A stretch of DNA of 64,000 bases from Kuschelorhynchus macadamiae (GCA_030620095.1 JAUTXW010004493.1:1-64000); one strand, 5' to 3'; positions 37,970 through 53,674 are shown, counted from the first letter of the stretch. The notes: generated by a model from the sequence alone, not told the origin. Numbers and translations: made by a program.

Positions 37970-38603
37970 TTGTGGTGTAGTGTGGTGAGAACTCTTGTAT
38001 TTTGATCTACTTATCGATAAGTTTTACAATTTTATTATGGTTTTAGTGGTAGTGTGATCATCAGCTGGATATTATCTTATCTTTAATAGAATTTGCAGAT
38101 GACCTAAAGGGGTAATCTTGCTTTAGACTCACAAGATTCATCTTTGTATCTTCAGGATGATCTCAATAGATTTTAGGACTGGTGTAAAACAGACAAAGTA
38201 ATTAAATTAAATGTAAGAACATTTACTTTTCCAAAGGCACACTGCATTTTAAAATTGAATATAAGATAAACAGAACTGAACCTTACAATGCATTCAATTT
38301 CGCTGCAGGTGACTTTGTTAGCAAATAAATGTTTTTACACAAATTTAGATAAAACCATTTTAAAAAAAATTGTTTTTGACAATATTAACTCTAAATTAAT
38401 TTGAATAACATTTCACTTTGGACATTACTGCCAATGATATTTACTTTTTAAAAGGCATTAAATGATTTTGAGGAACCACAATTTCCTTGTAATTTAAATA
38501 ATTTAATACCCTTGACACATTGAGTACTGTGTTTCTTTCTCTTTTAGAGTCAATTCAAATAAATCAGAGTTAGGTTAATATTGATACTCAAGTAGGTACT
38601 AAT

Positions 38604-39609
38604 CAAGAACCTTAAACAACACAGGATAGTTACATCGGCGATTTATTCCCGTCAGTTTAGCTGGAGCGGGCCTTGCTGCAGTAATGTCGCCTGGCCTGCT
38701 CGAAACAGGTCAATAAGCGATAGTCAATTGCTCATTAAAATGTTTTAGAAATTCATATTTGGACATAAAAATAAATGATTTAAACATTATGTCAAGACAA
38801 AAATATACTATTATGAGTGCCTTCTTAATTCATGAAATTTTGTTATATTATGTACTTTTATGACAGGATGCCCCAAATCGTTACATAGAAATAAGCACTT
38901 TTCCGTAATTTAGGTACCTAAATGTATTAATTTAAAAAGCAAATAGGTAAAGTGATCCTCACTTAGGAAAGTAATAAACATGATATTACGATTTTTTAAT
39001 AATTTTTACTATTTTCATACATATTTTTTTCAAAATTAAAAATGATGTATTCGAGAGATTACAAAAAATACCTTAATATAACCACTTTTGCAAAGAAAAG
39101 AAAACACAACGTGCCTGAAAAATTTATAAAACAATAATAAAGAATCCAAATATATCTATTGCTAACATTTTTGTATTGCACCTGTGTACCCACTGTTTCT
39201 TCATAATTAATTTTGGAAACCTATGGAAAGTTACACTTGGCAAGTGATCTTTGTAACTATTTTCGCAATTATACACATCATCAACACAATAGCACACATC
39301 TTCCCAGACATTGTTTTTTGTTATAAATGAAGTTTCAATTCTTCCCTTAACTAATTACGTTTCACTATGCTCGAACAATACTTTTTCAAACTTGTGTGAC
39401 CTATTACCACTTGTAAAAACTCAATAATATTGAGAAAACGATGCTTAAAAGTAAAATTTCTATTACAGAGTAATGTAACTAATACTAATATCTTTAGGTG
39501 ACGAGGCCGGAGTACGTCATTCACCCGGTCATTGACCTTTGCGGTCCGCCAGAAACGGCGAACGTTACGCATATGAGAAGTAACTATCCTGTGTGGTTTA
39601 TGATTCTTG
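38604..39609. repeat. Inverted repeat pair bounding a 1-kb segment
   Basis: 38604-38633 (caagaaccttaaacaacaca then ggatagttac) is the inverse, with a few mismatches, of 39580-39609. The spacing of about 1 kb and the absence of a gene suggest a non-autonomous DNA transposon. No clear target duplication was found. Confidence 0.5.
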
Positions 39610-40774
39610 GGTACTAATGAATAGTTATTCTTTTTTTTAGGTCGAGTCAGTCAGTGTTTTTCTAGCACAACCAATTTAAAACAGTTACCAACTTTTTTTC
39701 CCAAACCCATTAACAGAAGTTCTTCAAACCACTAGATTATCTGTGTTTTTTCAGAGGGGCTAATAGTAGAAGTGATCCAGTGTTGTTACCTGGCAACTGT
39801 CAACATACAACTGGCTCAAAAGAGCTCGAATCCAGAGACGTAAAACTAAATTATAAAAATTAAACCAATATACACATTGGATCTTTGATCCTCTCTCCTA
39901 CCAATATTAACTATTAAGCGATTACCTATACTTAACCTACCTTTGATTTTTTGTAGGTGTTTCTTTAAGAAACCATGATTTTTCAAATCACCATCATGAT
40001 TTCTTGAAAACTATACACGTAATTTACATTTAACCGCTGGGTCAGTAAAACGTTTTCGACGATTCACTTGTAGCAAATCTTTCAATGCTGGATCACGAAG
40101 CCAAGAGTCTCTGAACATCAGAGTGTATTTATTAACTGTGTTATGATTTCGGCATATCTAACACTAAAACATATAACTTTCTACGACTAACGCATTTGCT
40201 GGAGATTTTACGCAAATAAAGCAAATTTACTTCACATCTCAATATTTTATATATACGTTACTTGAATGAAACCAATAGTGAGCGTCGTTTCGGGGAAACC
40301 CCGTCCGACTCTGCATGTTGACATGAAAAAATATATTTGAAATTGAAATATGATAAGCAGGGTTGTTCCTAGGATAATTTTTAGTGCATTTGACAGCTCG
40401 CGAATTGAGCACTTTTGTGCAAATTTCCTAAATTTGGTTAAGCCATGTTGTTAAATAGTCGTGGGGACCGGTGCGACGCGACGTTATGATTTATTTTCGG
40501 ACTTTAGAAGTATGTAAAATGAAAACGTAGGTTAACACAGCAAACTATTTTTTATTATAAATTGCACCAACAAATCGTACAAAAAAACAAAATAATAATG
40601 TTTGTTAAACTTACATGCTAAAATATAAATGGTATAAAATAAACAATTAAATCAAAACTACAAAAATGTTGTCTAAATTACAAAAGAAAATAAATTTGTA
40701 TTACGTCCGTGACCAACTCTCCTTTGCTATCACAGTGTGCTGTGTTTGCTATCTGCACTGGGCTCACAGGTAGT

Positions 40775-40870
40775 GCGTATTTTCCCCTAAACCACACCGG
40801 CCCAAACAGTTAGTGGACCTAAACTTCACTGGCCCAAACCGTCGAAATCCCGACAGATTGGAATGTGTGG
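40775..40870. repeat. Subterminal inverted repeat, left
   Basis: Contains ccctaaaccacaccggccc, cctaaacttcactggccc and cgaaatcccgacagattgga. Inverted counterparts are at 48296-48423. Each side lies some 260-510 bp from the hAT-type end once the nested 4.4-kb element is discounted. Confidence 0.6.
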
Positions 40871-40959
40871 AATGCGCCGCTAGCCCGACACTTTAAATAC
40901 CGAATTGGCGAGCTACGCTACTGGCTAAAAATTCTTTAAATAGGCCTGCTGTGTTGTCA

Positions 40960-43601
<2,642 letters not shown>

Positions 43602-43904
43602 CTACTACCTGGTCTACCTACTACCTACCTAAACTTGGTAAAGCCATCCAAAATAAATAAGTAGCTAACCACAATCACCATATTAATATTGCATAAAATG
43701 TGCCATCTCTACACATTTATAGAAAACTAGCTATATTCACTGTTAAAATTTAAAATGATCAATAAAATTGAACTTTGTGACATTAACTCAAATCATGATA
43801 TTAACAGGCATATTTTTTTTTCCTGATAGTATGGTGAATGTAAGATATTTTGTCTTGGGCGCATTTGGTCAAATCAGGAGTACTTGATGTACCTACATAA
43901 AAAA

Positions 43905-43945
43905 AATAATAGGGTTGAATTGATAACCTCCTTTTGGAAGTCGAG
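43905..43945 (-). repeat. Short fragment of repeat family E
   Basis: The reverse complement gives aaaggaggttatcaattcaa then cccta, the core block of the repeats at 45968 and 46873. Confidence 0.5.
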
Positions 43946-44879
43946 TAAAAATTACCTGCACAGATTAATTCAAGTAAAAAAAATATATAAGGTTCGATAT
44001 TTTGTTAAGGTGATAAAATGCCAATTTGTCTGGGCAGGTGAACCACTGATTTATTAAATACAATAAAATCCAATTTTCATATTAAAATTATTTAAAAACA
44101 ATTTCAAACAAATAACTTGGTTGGTGTGACAACATTCTTCAGGGCCTAGCTCAGATATAGTAAACAGAGCCTATAATTATGTTTTACTCTTTCAATTTCT
44201 CCAAATGCAACAGACCAAAACTATTAATTTTACAAAAACAGTTTTGAAGCCAGGTATAATTTTGTGAGTTTTTTAACCTTACAATAAAAAAATACTGATA
44301 TTCAATTTCCAATGATCATTTTTGAAGCTTAGTTTGCATTGGTTTTGATTAAAATTCTACAAATCATATCACTTGTTAACAATATGAATAACTTAAGTCT
44401 GTGATTACAAATAATTTCATAAGAAATTAATTACAGCTACCCTTACTTTTGACTAAATATGCTAGGTGGATTTTGAAGCTACGTTTAAGGTGTGAACGAA
44501 CTATTTTTAACAAATTGAAGAAGTTATCAAAATAACTGGCTTCTTAAAGCTAAAGAAGCAAGCTTTAAAATTCTGAAAATATTAACAAGATAGATTGCCT
44601 TCTTTTTAAAATACAGACAACTGTGTTTTTGTTATGATAACTTTAATTAAGTTTATGTATTAAGAGTTTTTATGAATTTTTCCAATCCAGTCTGGAGTTA
44701 GCCTAATCCTGGATGTAATAATAATAGCTATATTTTAAAAAATGATACTTTAAATCATTTTGTGTATTTAATCACAAATATTTTTAAAAGTTATATATCT
44801 TTGTTACTGGACATTGTGGATAGCTATATGATGTGGAGAATCCGTGTTGAATGATTTCAAAATGTATCTACTTAATTAT

Positions 44880-45120
44880 GTTAAAATAGGAGGAGGAGCT
44901 ATGAGTCAGCCTAAAGAAATCAAAATTGGAGTACCATAAGGTACAGTGCTGCGTCTTGTGCTTTTTAACATGTATATCAACACTCTTTGTAATCTTGGCA
45001 CGAGGGGGTAAAGTGGTTGCCTATGCTGATGACTCCACTTTGATTTTCCCCAGTAATACATGGGAAGAATTGCAGTATTTATTAATTGAGGATATGAATA
45101 AGGTTAAATAGTTTTTGGAT
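44880..45120 (+). pseudogene. LINE reverse-transcriptase relic (YADD box)
   Basis: The segment reads IKIGVP stop GTVLRLVLFNMYINTL, then after a frameshift GKVVAYADDSTLIFPSNTWE. GVPQGTVLGPxLFxxYIN and YADD are the conserved motifs of LINE reverse transcriptases. A stop and at least one frameshift show decay. Confidence 0.75.
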
Positions 45121-45967
45121 AACTGACCCTTAATGTAAAGAAAACTAACTTATTCAATTGCATAAATTAATAATCCAAATTTTAATTAAATTAACATAGA
45201 TTCTTTGAGTGTACTGTTGGTAAATAAAGCAATAAAAAATAATAAAAAGTTTAAATAAATAAAAAGTTTTAAGAAGTAAGTCTATTCATTGTAGGTCAGA
45301 CACATTGTAATGGCATACAATACCTACTTGACAAAATGGTGAATGTCAAGATATAGTTTATTTTCAGAATAAATCTAAACCTAAGATTATATTAAACATT
45401 AACTTTATTTAAAACACATTACAGTAAATATTTTCTTGGTATGATGTAATCAGTCTTCTCAACTCACAACGGGATTGTTTTCACTTGCCTCGCCCCTGGC
45501 AATAACTGAATTGGTGTAGTTGGTAAGAAGGCCAGATTTTAATCAATGACATACATACTAACTTTCTAGAGCTTACATCTTGTTGGTGATCTTATTACAT
45601 AGTGGTCGTCCCTAGGCATACTAAAAATAAAGAATTTTCTTAATTACTTTCAAAAAAATTAATACTCTTATTCAAAAAAAAAAGAAATGAATGAAATAGA
45701 TATTGCACTACTTAGAAAAATAACCAGGTCCTGGTGAACTTATGCTATTTGAATTTTAAAAAGAAAACAAAAAAAAACTACATATATTTAAATAATGAGC
45801 CCATATAATTTCAAAAAAATTGATCATACTAAATGCTTATTTGTGGAAGTATTATTCTAGTTTTATCTTAGGCATGTTATAAATATATTTAATTTAATCA
45901 GAAGTTGTACCATCTATACATTTTTACATTCTGATAAAACTTTAAATTCTATGAATGTCATTTTTTA

Positions 45968-46270
45968 AATGTTTGAAATCGGACAAAAAATGGCGGATCT
46001 ATTTAGCTGGCCATGTCACAAATATTAATGCAAATTTTAACAGACTTCAAAAAAGGAGGTTATCAATTTGACCCTATGAATTTTTTGTATGTATGTACAT
46101 ATATTACTCTGCGATGGTTTCAACAATTTTGATGAAATTTTCAAGGAATATTCGGGATATTGCCCGAGTGGTCCCACAGCCAGCATATTGTAAAAAGGTT
46201 AAATATGGCGGAATGACGCTATATTAAATATTTATTCGACGCAATAAAAGCGTACACCATTTTATTAGGA
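45968..46270 (+). repeat. Repeat family E, copy 1 (about 300 bp)
   Basis: Blocks aaatggcggatct, ggccatgtcacaaatattaa, ggaggttatcaatttgaccc, tactctgcgatggtttcaac and aatgacgcta recur in the same order at 46873-47185. Probably a short interspersed or non-autonomous element. Confidence 0.8.
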
Positions 46271-46872
46271 ATTTACATAGATATATATGGTTATTTGTTA
46301 AATATAACTTAAAATAAAACTCATATAAATTGAACTAAAAAGGATGAAATAAAAAACTGTATAAAAAAATAAAACTTCAAAAAATGCACCTAAAAATGGA
46401 AAATAATATTTTATTCCATCTGGAAAATTTTAGTCTGTGAAGTCAGCACCAAATTAATACAGATAGTAAAACATTATACTCTTGGTATTAGACATCAAAA
46501 CACTCATTACATAAATATAGTTTTGTGATTAGGTAATTAAGAATAAGTTTGGTTTCGATTTCACAGACACAAGGTATGGGATTCACTTCTGGGGCGTTTC
46601 TTCACAATATCTACTTCAGAAAGCTTTGTTCTCCAAACATAAATATTTATAAAAAATAAAAAAACTTCAAAAAAAAAAACAAAACTAAAAAGTAAAAAAT
46701 AATATTTTATTCCACATTGAAAATTTGACTTTATGAAGTCGTCTTCAAACTTATTCTTAATAACTTAATCACAGACATTTATATAATGGGTACCTACATA
46801 TATGGGAATAAAATATATTATTATCTATTAATTTTTACATTCCGATAAAACTTTAAATTCTATGAATATCAG

Positions 46873-47185
46873 TTTTTAAATGTTTGAAATCGGACAAAAA
46901 ATGGCGGATCTGCAGGCATTTTCTTTATTTTGTTTAGATGGCCATGTCACAAATATTAATGCAATTTTTAAAAGACTAAAGAAGGAGGTTATCAATTTGA
47001 CCCTATGTATTTCTTTATGTATGTATATCGATTACTCTGCGGTGGTTTCAACAATTTGGATGAAATTTTCAGGATATTCCCGAAGTGGTCTCCCAGCAAG
47101 TTTATTGTAAAAAAGTTAAAGAATAGCAGAATGACGCTAGATTAAATATTTTATTTGACACAAAGCGTTCACCATTTTATCAGGA
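46873..47185 (+). repeat. Repeat family E, copy 2
   Basis: Near-full-length match to 45968-46270, with about 20 additional bases after the aaatggcggatct block. The open frame at 46880-47110 is accidental. Confidence 0.8.
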
Positions 47186-48290
47186 AATAACATTTTTGGC
47201 TTTAACTTCACAAACTAAAATTTTAAAGAGGAAATAAAATATTATTTTTCTTCTAAGCACTTTATTTAGCTACCTATTTAACAAATTTTTCTAAAAGTTT
47301 TCTTTGTAAGAAGAAAATATTTTGAAAAGGAGAAATGCCTCATTTCTATTAAAATATCTAATTATTTTGACATATGAATTACCTCAGCAGTTCTGTAGTT
47401 ATTCTCAGATGGATCATAGAACCATTCCTCACTGCTATGTCTGTCTACTCATAATTTTATATGCAAAGCTGATTTTCATTTTTTATTGTTGTCTAAGATT
47501 CATACCCCGATTTGTCAAAATGGAGTCCACTGTGGATGATACATCCATGAATTTACATGGTTTTGTAAAAATGCAAACACAACTATATGTCAAAATCATG
47601 TTATCAACCAAATACAAATGTTTTTGTTGAGGTTTTTCTTTTAACTAACATTTAGTGTGCACTATACATTAAAAACCCAATATATTGTAGAAAATCCGAA
47701 GAGGAACATTTAAGAAAAAAGTGTATACCTACACAAAAAAGAATCTAGGTGATTTACTAATATGAAATTTGTACATTACAATATACTTTCTGATTATTCT
47801 GATGTCCTAATATTGATAGTCCTTTTAAATTGCCGAATCTAACTTTCTAGTACTCCCTTTCTTGAAATCGCATTTGAATGGGCGAAGAGCTGAGAATTCA
47901 GGACGTATCCGGAACACAGTAAAAGCTTGCATTCTTGCATATTATTTCTGCATGTTTCACAACCGAACCAACTAACAATTTACATCATGTTAGTAAAATT
48001 TATTTTATTGTATTCTAACACTGATACGACGCAGTAAAATTAATACGTAGCTATTTGCTATTTTTATAAACAAAATTCTTTGAGAACGATTTAAAACTTA
48101 TTATTTAGGAATATTAATAACATGTTATCAACCATAAATAAAAAAACACCAAATTATTTTACTAATATTTTCGGAAATATGTACTTCATCTAAACGATAA
48201 CGCACTTTGGCAACAGTGACAGAAGTTTCTTACGTCATTGGCGTACATATTTATGTATTTCGACGTTTAAGGCCAAGGACAAATTCCATG
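47186..48290. other. Noncoding stretch
   Basis: The 102-codon open frame at 47322 has no recognisable domain and AT-rich, low-complexity composition; I do not consider it a gene. Confidence 0.4.
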
Positions 48291-48295
48291 CATTC

Positions 48296-48423
48296 CAATG
48301 TGTCGGGATTTCGTCTGTTAGCGCCAGTGACGGTTATGTGTAATGTAGGTTCGGGCAAATGTCTTTTAGGGGTATTAACTGTTTGGGCCAGTGAAGTTTA
48401 GGGCCAAATACATCGAACCGGCT
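48296..48423. repeat. Subterminal inverted repeat, right
   Basis: Contains gtgtcgggatttcg, ctgtttgggccagtg and aagtttagggcc, the inverse of blocks in 40775-40870. Confidence 0.6.
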
Positions 48424-48608
48424 CACAATCCAAACAAGAGTCTGGGGAACAGATTTGTGAGAGCTCCGAAGAAGGTCGAATATACTTTTGTAGTCAAGGT
48501 GCCAGTGGTAGATTTTGCTGATATGTTGTGTGCATGGTCATGCACCATGCGAGGGAAATAGACGTTTTAACTATTTTTTGCAAAAAAAGAGTTAAATAAG
48601 TGTGTCCA

Positions 48609-48770
48609 TTAAAACTTTTAACAAGCAGTAGAATAAAAAAATAATAAAAACCCGATATGAATGGACATAATTAAATTTAAAAGTAGTAGATTAATGTATG
48701 TTTATTAATCATTTTAACAAGTAATGTAATAAAAAAAAAATAATAAAAATACGAAATGAAAGAACACATA
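48609..48770. repeat. Imperfect tandem repeat of about 95 bp
   Basis: A block with aaaagtagtag, ttttaacaagtaatgtaata, aaaataataaaaa and gaaatgaa recurs; another unit continues after the nested element at 51394. The insertion at 48772 therefore sits inside a tandem array. Confidence 0.55.
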
Positions 48771-48771
48771 T

Positions 48772-51393
48772 GAAGAGTACAGGGGAAAAATGATCATAGT
48801 AACAAAGACCATTTTTTAGAGAACGACAAAAACAAAGTTTGCAGAGTCGATTTAAATAGCTATAATTTTTTAATTAATAAAATATATATTAAGGCATTAG
48901 TACCAACTAATTTGCTGTGCCTAGTACATACCTGAACTATTTTTTATCAATACTCACTATTCTACCAACAAAAACGCACCGTCACCACAACACAAAAAAG
49001 TAAATAAGATCATAGTCCCGGACTCTGATCGTTTTTGCATTTTTTTTTTGTTGCGGCGCCACCTTCAGCAAAGCATAGTTTCCTTTTATTATTATTCATT
49101 ATAAAAAAAACATAAACTTACAAAGGAATATAAACAAATAATAACAAAATAAACATATTAGAAAATAATTGTCAAAAAATATGTGCATATTGATTAACAC
49201 AAGGCTATTCATATCCGCGGTTTTGAATGTTTCTGGAGAGTTCTGCAAGGGGGTAAGATCATCGGGATCATCTTCTGCAGCAGTTGTCTCAAGATCGGAG
49301 AGGGAAATAAACTCTTCAGGATCCTCACATCGGGTTTTAGGAGAGCTAACTAAATCGTCTAAGAATTTACGCGAATTTACGGAGCAAAACTGTATCAAAT
49401 GTTTGATATCGTTAAGTTTTGGAACACTTAAAGGTAACGGTCCACTGTACGAATTTGGCAAATATTGATGTCCGGTAGTTTTATATGGTTTTCTACCTTT
49501 TCTTAAGGAACTTTTTTTAAACAAGCCGTTATAAGAGTCTTTATGTTCCACTAAACTGCAATGTTCTTGAGTTACCCGAAACACTTTCACTGGTCTTGAA
49601 GGGAATGGGCATGTCTTTTTGTAAAACGAACTAAGATATTTGTCCCATCGTTTAAACATTTCTTGTTTGCAATCTATTACAATAAATGGTGAAGGGTTTT
49701 TCCTGCTGTTACGTATGATGGCATTCCAGTCGTCGGGAGTTTCCGCTAGAGCTTTTTGATTAATTACTCCCATATTACGGTCGCACTCAAGGTAGGAATG
49801 TCCGCTAACTGGAAAATAAACCAATAGTTTTGAATCGTTTCAGTCCTGCAGTAAGATAATGCAAAAAGCGAAAGACGGTGTAATTCTTGTTCTGTCCAGC
49901 ACATGAGTCACAAAAGATGATTTGGTGTTGAACAGAACTACTCAAAATGTTTGTTGTGAAATGATACAACATTGAACAATACCGCTGATCGGAAAGAATA
50001 TGTACATTAAAACTGTAAAACGATAACTGTCTGCGATAGTATACATCATTTGTGCTTATATTTGGCAATGGCAGGTTCTTTTGAAAGTCAATAGTTATAG
50101 CTTCTATGGTTGTATCTTTCTTAGCTTTCTTTCTGGCTTGCCTCTTCCGTTTATAAAAAGTGTCAGCCCTTAACTTATGCAACTTCCAATTTAATTGCAC
50201 ATGGCGAAGTTCTTTTTTAATCTTGTTTACCGCTTCTTCTTTATTTGCAGGTACAGCTAGATCCCCTTGTAGCTTTTGTTCATCAACCTTAAATTTATCA
50301 CATGTGCTACACGTGTCACTTCGAGGATACCCGAATGAAATATTAAATTTTGTGGAAATATTTCATGAAATTTTTCATACGAAATGATGTTTCTAGGATG
50401 CTTCGACGAGTACATATTATGTAACTTTTTGATGTTCAGGTCCTCTGATAAATAGATTTTGCTGCTAACTTTAAGGCTATAGTAAGCTTTCCGGCCTTTT
50501 AATGATTTTAAAAAAGAAACAACACAGTTTGTTGTTTCGAGAGAAATTTTCGATGGCCGGTTCGAATGTTTTCCACGTTGATCTAGTTTAAAGGTTCCTA
50601 GAGTCAGTAAGGACTTTTTTATGGATTGAATTCTTCGATTTGTTACTCCCTGCAATGATAGGAATGCCTTATAGCAAACTGGTATTTCAATAGCTTTTTC
50701 ATTTCTAATAACCCGAACAGGATATGCGTAGGAACTCTCATTAAAACGAGCTTCGTTCTCTTCCTTCCTATTTCGTCTTCGCTACACTGGAATCACGGAA
50801 ATTAAACCACTTAGATAATTGTTTTGATCATTAAAACTATCATACTCATTAAATTTAGTAATGAGTTGATTCCTCTCTTCTAAAGAAATAATGTCAAAAC
50901 AAGCAAAACGTTTACACTTACAGTTTTCCCCGGTAGCATAACCTTTAAGTTTCATTTTTTTGGATACATCTCTAATACGCCCAGTACTCGGTCGTTTCTT
51001 AGTCTTAACACTATTTCTTCCAGGATCATCACTCTCACTATCGTTCCTAAATTCTATTATAATACACTGCACCGCAAATAAAACGTGGTAAATAAAGATA
51101 AAAACAACAAGCAATGAATACGTTTTGATGGTTAATCGTTTTTGAATTTTTTGCACTTGTCGAAGCGACAGAATGGACTCTGATCGTTTTTGTCCGGGAC
51201 CGCTAGGCTTACGTAGGACTCTGATCGTTCTTGCGTTACATAGTGTTTTTTTGCATTTAAATACAAGGACCCTGATCGTTTTTAGCACAAACAAATTTCA
51301 CTAGCGGAAAGCTTAGGTTAAGAAGTAAAAGATGGCGCTTTTACACAATTTTTGTCAAAAATGGACTCTGATCGTTTTTCCCCTGTACTCTTC
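48772..51393. mobile_element. Second Sola-like DNA transposon, 2.6 kb
   Basis: Perfect 19-bp terminal repeats gaagagtacaggggaaaaa, continuing with a mismatch into gatca-agt. Flanked by atat at 48768-48771 and 51394-51397; a 4-bp duplication is reported for Sola elements. The inner part of the repeat (ggactctgatcgttttt) recurs at 49020, 51175, 51216, 51267 and 51363. It encodes a damaged transposase on the minus strand. Confidence 0.82.
49099..51294 (-). pseudogene. Sola-like / DUF7869-type transposase, decayed
   Basis: The N-terminal part contains GENCKCKRFACFDI (Cys-rich block like ITCGCVKRC in the copy at 28673). A TAG at 50782-50784 (IPV stop RRR) is followed in the same frame by EKAIEIPVCYKAFLSLQGVT and QSIKKSLLTLG. 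A frameshift near 50335 leads to RSDTCSTCDKFK, then ITIDFQKNLPLPNIST (D), IIFCDSCAGQNKN (D); another near 49815 leads to YFPVSGHSYLECDRNMGVI. The acidic C-terminus is SLSDLETTAAEDDPDD. The block order equals that of the 28673-30547 protein, so they are the same superfamily but distant families. Confidence 0.75.
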
Positions 51394-51397
51394 ATAT

Positions 51398-52785
51398 TTA
51401 AAAGTAGTAGAATAATTTGTATTTATAAATAATTTTAACAATAATAACGGGTGAGGATTTTAAAGTGTTACAAGGCGATATCGGAAAAATGGTTTGGAAT
51501 TTTTTTATAAAAATTTGATAAGAGTGAGGCAGAAACACAGATTTTAACTTCCCCGAATTAGGGCAAAATGTGTGTCTGCAAAGTAAGAATTTGCTGCGAT
51601 ATTTTTACTTACTGATCAAAAGAGCCTTTTGGATAATCCATTTATTTGTATTACTCCAAAATACTACACACGAATAGTCACCGTATCAAACAGGGTCTCT
51701 AAAAACTTCACAAACAAGTGAAACAATAGGAAACACATGTAAACATAAATATAAATACAAAAAATAACGGCGATCGACGGAGGAAAGTTGAAATGTTTGC
51801 TCCATGACCCCTTCTAGGAATAGCCTTTATAAATAGATAATTATAACTTTTTCTTCCAATCAGTTTTTATTTTAACGAATATTTTTTACACAACCTGTAT
51901 AAACACTCCACACTACAAAAATATGGCTTTTTTCTTTTCTTTGATTAAAAAAATATACTTTATTGAATTTAACTCTGTCTACCTCCAAGTATGAACCAAC
52001 TGAAAATTTAAAAAAATCGTACCCTTTGTATTAAGTTAACGGCAACTGAACTTCATTAACGTCTATAGTAATTTAGAAAACACGTCCATATTTCTCAAAA
52101 TAGAGTATATTTGTCGTACATATAGTAATAGTTACAATACAGAGTTCATGGACCTGAAAAAGAGAATTTTACCCTTCAAAACAAAACTTATCTTGTCACC
52201 CCAGCTGGACTATAATTTCCTCAACAAGCTCCGCAGTTGTTTTTTTTGTTTAACTTCCCTAAATTTTAGAAATTATAAAATAGTTTATTGGGAAATTAAA
52301 TTATAATTTGAGCCACCCCCTTAATACGTAACAAAAGGATTCCTTCTATATTTTGATTTTTAAATTAAATCATGATAATCGTACATAGTTTAGGTTTTTT
52401 AACTCACCTCTGTGGTATAAACTATGCCTTCAATTATTGTACAATGAAAAAATTATTGTGCGATCAAACCTTTTCACCAGTTGATCTTGTTTCTTCTTGA
52501 AATAATGTTAATTGTACCTAAGTGTTTGTAACGGAAAACTGAAAGCGTTTTAGGTATAATAATAATACGCACCTCTAAATGGTTAATTAGTTCTGCCAAA
52601 ACTAGTTTATAAAAGCAAATCTAATTTAATTTAGTACTTAACAGTGTTCTGTGATCTAAGATCTAATTGACAACAGATTTAAAACTAAAACACTAAAATA
52701 TAAGTATTCTCTGTACTCCACACGGCCGAACAACACAAGAGCGTTACATGTGTTGTCGATACCAATCGTGTAAACTGGGAACTCT
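51398..52785. other. Noncoding remainder of the 4.4-kb element
   Basis: AT-rich with no coding frame. It ends in the right terminal repeat. Confidence 0.45.
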
Positions 52786-53674
52786 TACAAATCTGTTCCC
52801 CAGACTCTTGCACAATCCAATCGTTCCTAAACAAAAATACTGACGTGTGACTAGCCTAATACCATGTCTTGAAAAGTTTCGCGGCATGAAAATGTTGATA
52901 CGCATTTATTAAAAAATATCTAACTAAATTTTGTGTTTTGTATTTTAGTTCTTTGCTTACGGATACTTTGCAGGAGAGGAAGTGTTGGTTGTGCACATTC
53001 GGGGCGTCATGGGCACATTGTGCAAACCGACATCAAGTTGGGCGCAAAATGCACAGTTGTGCACTTTGAAACATCCCTGATGATAAGGGTTTAGTGGTTC
53101 AGTGCCTTGTTTTTCCACTATCTGGAGTAAATTAAACCATTAGTTTTAGTGGAAATTCTACTGAGTTAGCTGAGTTAGTGAGATTTAAAATAAAATAATA
53201 TATTTTGACAATCCCATGGTCTTAATAGTCTAAACTTCGAGCATTTGAAATAGTTCTTGAGTAGAGTGAGCTGTTGCTCCATTAAGTTCGTACCAACAAT
53301 TGCGATATTCATCGAGAGTTAAATTTTCGAGTAAGTCACTTTCAGGAAATCTCAATATTTGTAGGTATTTTGCGAAATTCAAAGGTTCATCAAAAAAATT
53401 TTCATCTTTCGAAAAAACAATAAAACTGAATTTATTTTGAAACTCCATTTCTTTGGTCGTATAAGGGTTTTGACCGGCTCAAAAGAATCTCTTCCTGTTA
53501 TTAAAAATCTCTTCCCTTGAAAACTTAGCCTCGTCACTCCAAATAATGTTTTTTTAAAAAATTGTGATTCTCTTGAAGGCGAATCAAAAACATTTCACCA
53601 AACTGAGATCTTCGCACATAATCTTCCGGTTTAAGAGATTGAACTTTAGACAATTTGAATGGATGCATATTGTA

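Larger units (their letters stand above)
37776..38007. mobile_element. Fold-back insertion with 15-bp target duplication, Penelope-like
   Basis: tacttatcgataagt stands at 37761-37775 and again at 38008-38022. Between them the arms 37809-37905 and 37907-38003 are near-perfect inverses around a single central base (37906). Both arms carry a hammerhead-like motif. Inverted junctions, short variable-length duplications and hammerhead motifs are known for Penelope-like retroelements. Confidence 0.75.
37640..38140 (+). pseudogene. LINE reverse-transcriptase relic, split by a fold-back insertion
   Basis: An open segment from 37658 gives MVYENYLSNVLQKGNSVDAM then YTDFSKEFDRVNYCLL, the conserved DFSKAFDxV motif of Jockey/CR1-like LINE reverse transcriptases. 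After the insertion (37776-38007) the frame resumes as YYGFSGSVIISWILSYL, and near 38095 EFADDLK gives the FADD catalytic box. Several frameshifts are present, so it is not functional. Confidence 0.75.
48435..52810. mobile_element. 4.4-kb element with 10-bp flanking repeat (MULE-like?)
   Basis: caagagtctggggaacagat at 48435 and its inverse ending at 52810 form terminal repeats of about 24-30 bp. The flanks are cacaatccaa at 48424-48433 (one base away) and 52811-52820. A 9-11-bp duplication would suit a Mutator-like element, but no transposase of that type is visible. A Sola-like element is nested inside; without it about 1.75 kb remain. Confidence 0.6.

Noticed and set aside
38604..39609. Full transposon call for the 1-kb inverted-repeat segment
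   Set aside because: No target duplication or recognisable tip could be fixed, so it is listed only as an inverted repeat pair.
40280..40320. gtcggacggggtttccccga followed by aacgacgc on the minus strand looked like a second hammerhead
   Set aside because: Helix II and a GAAAC-like box can be drawn, but the CTGATGA core is missing.
45968..47185. Considered as a CRISPR-like or satellite array
   Set aside because: Only two 300-bp copies about 900 bp apart; this is dispersed-repeat behaviour in a eukaryotic genome.
47322..47630. 102-codon open frame
   Set aside because: No recognisable domain, AT-biased composition, no splice context; likely chance.
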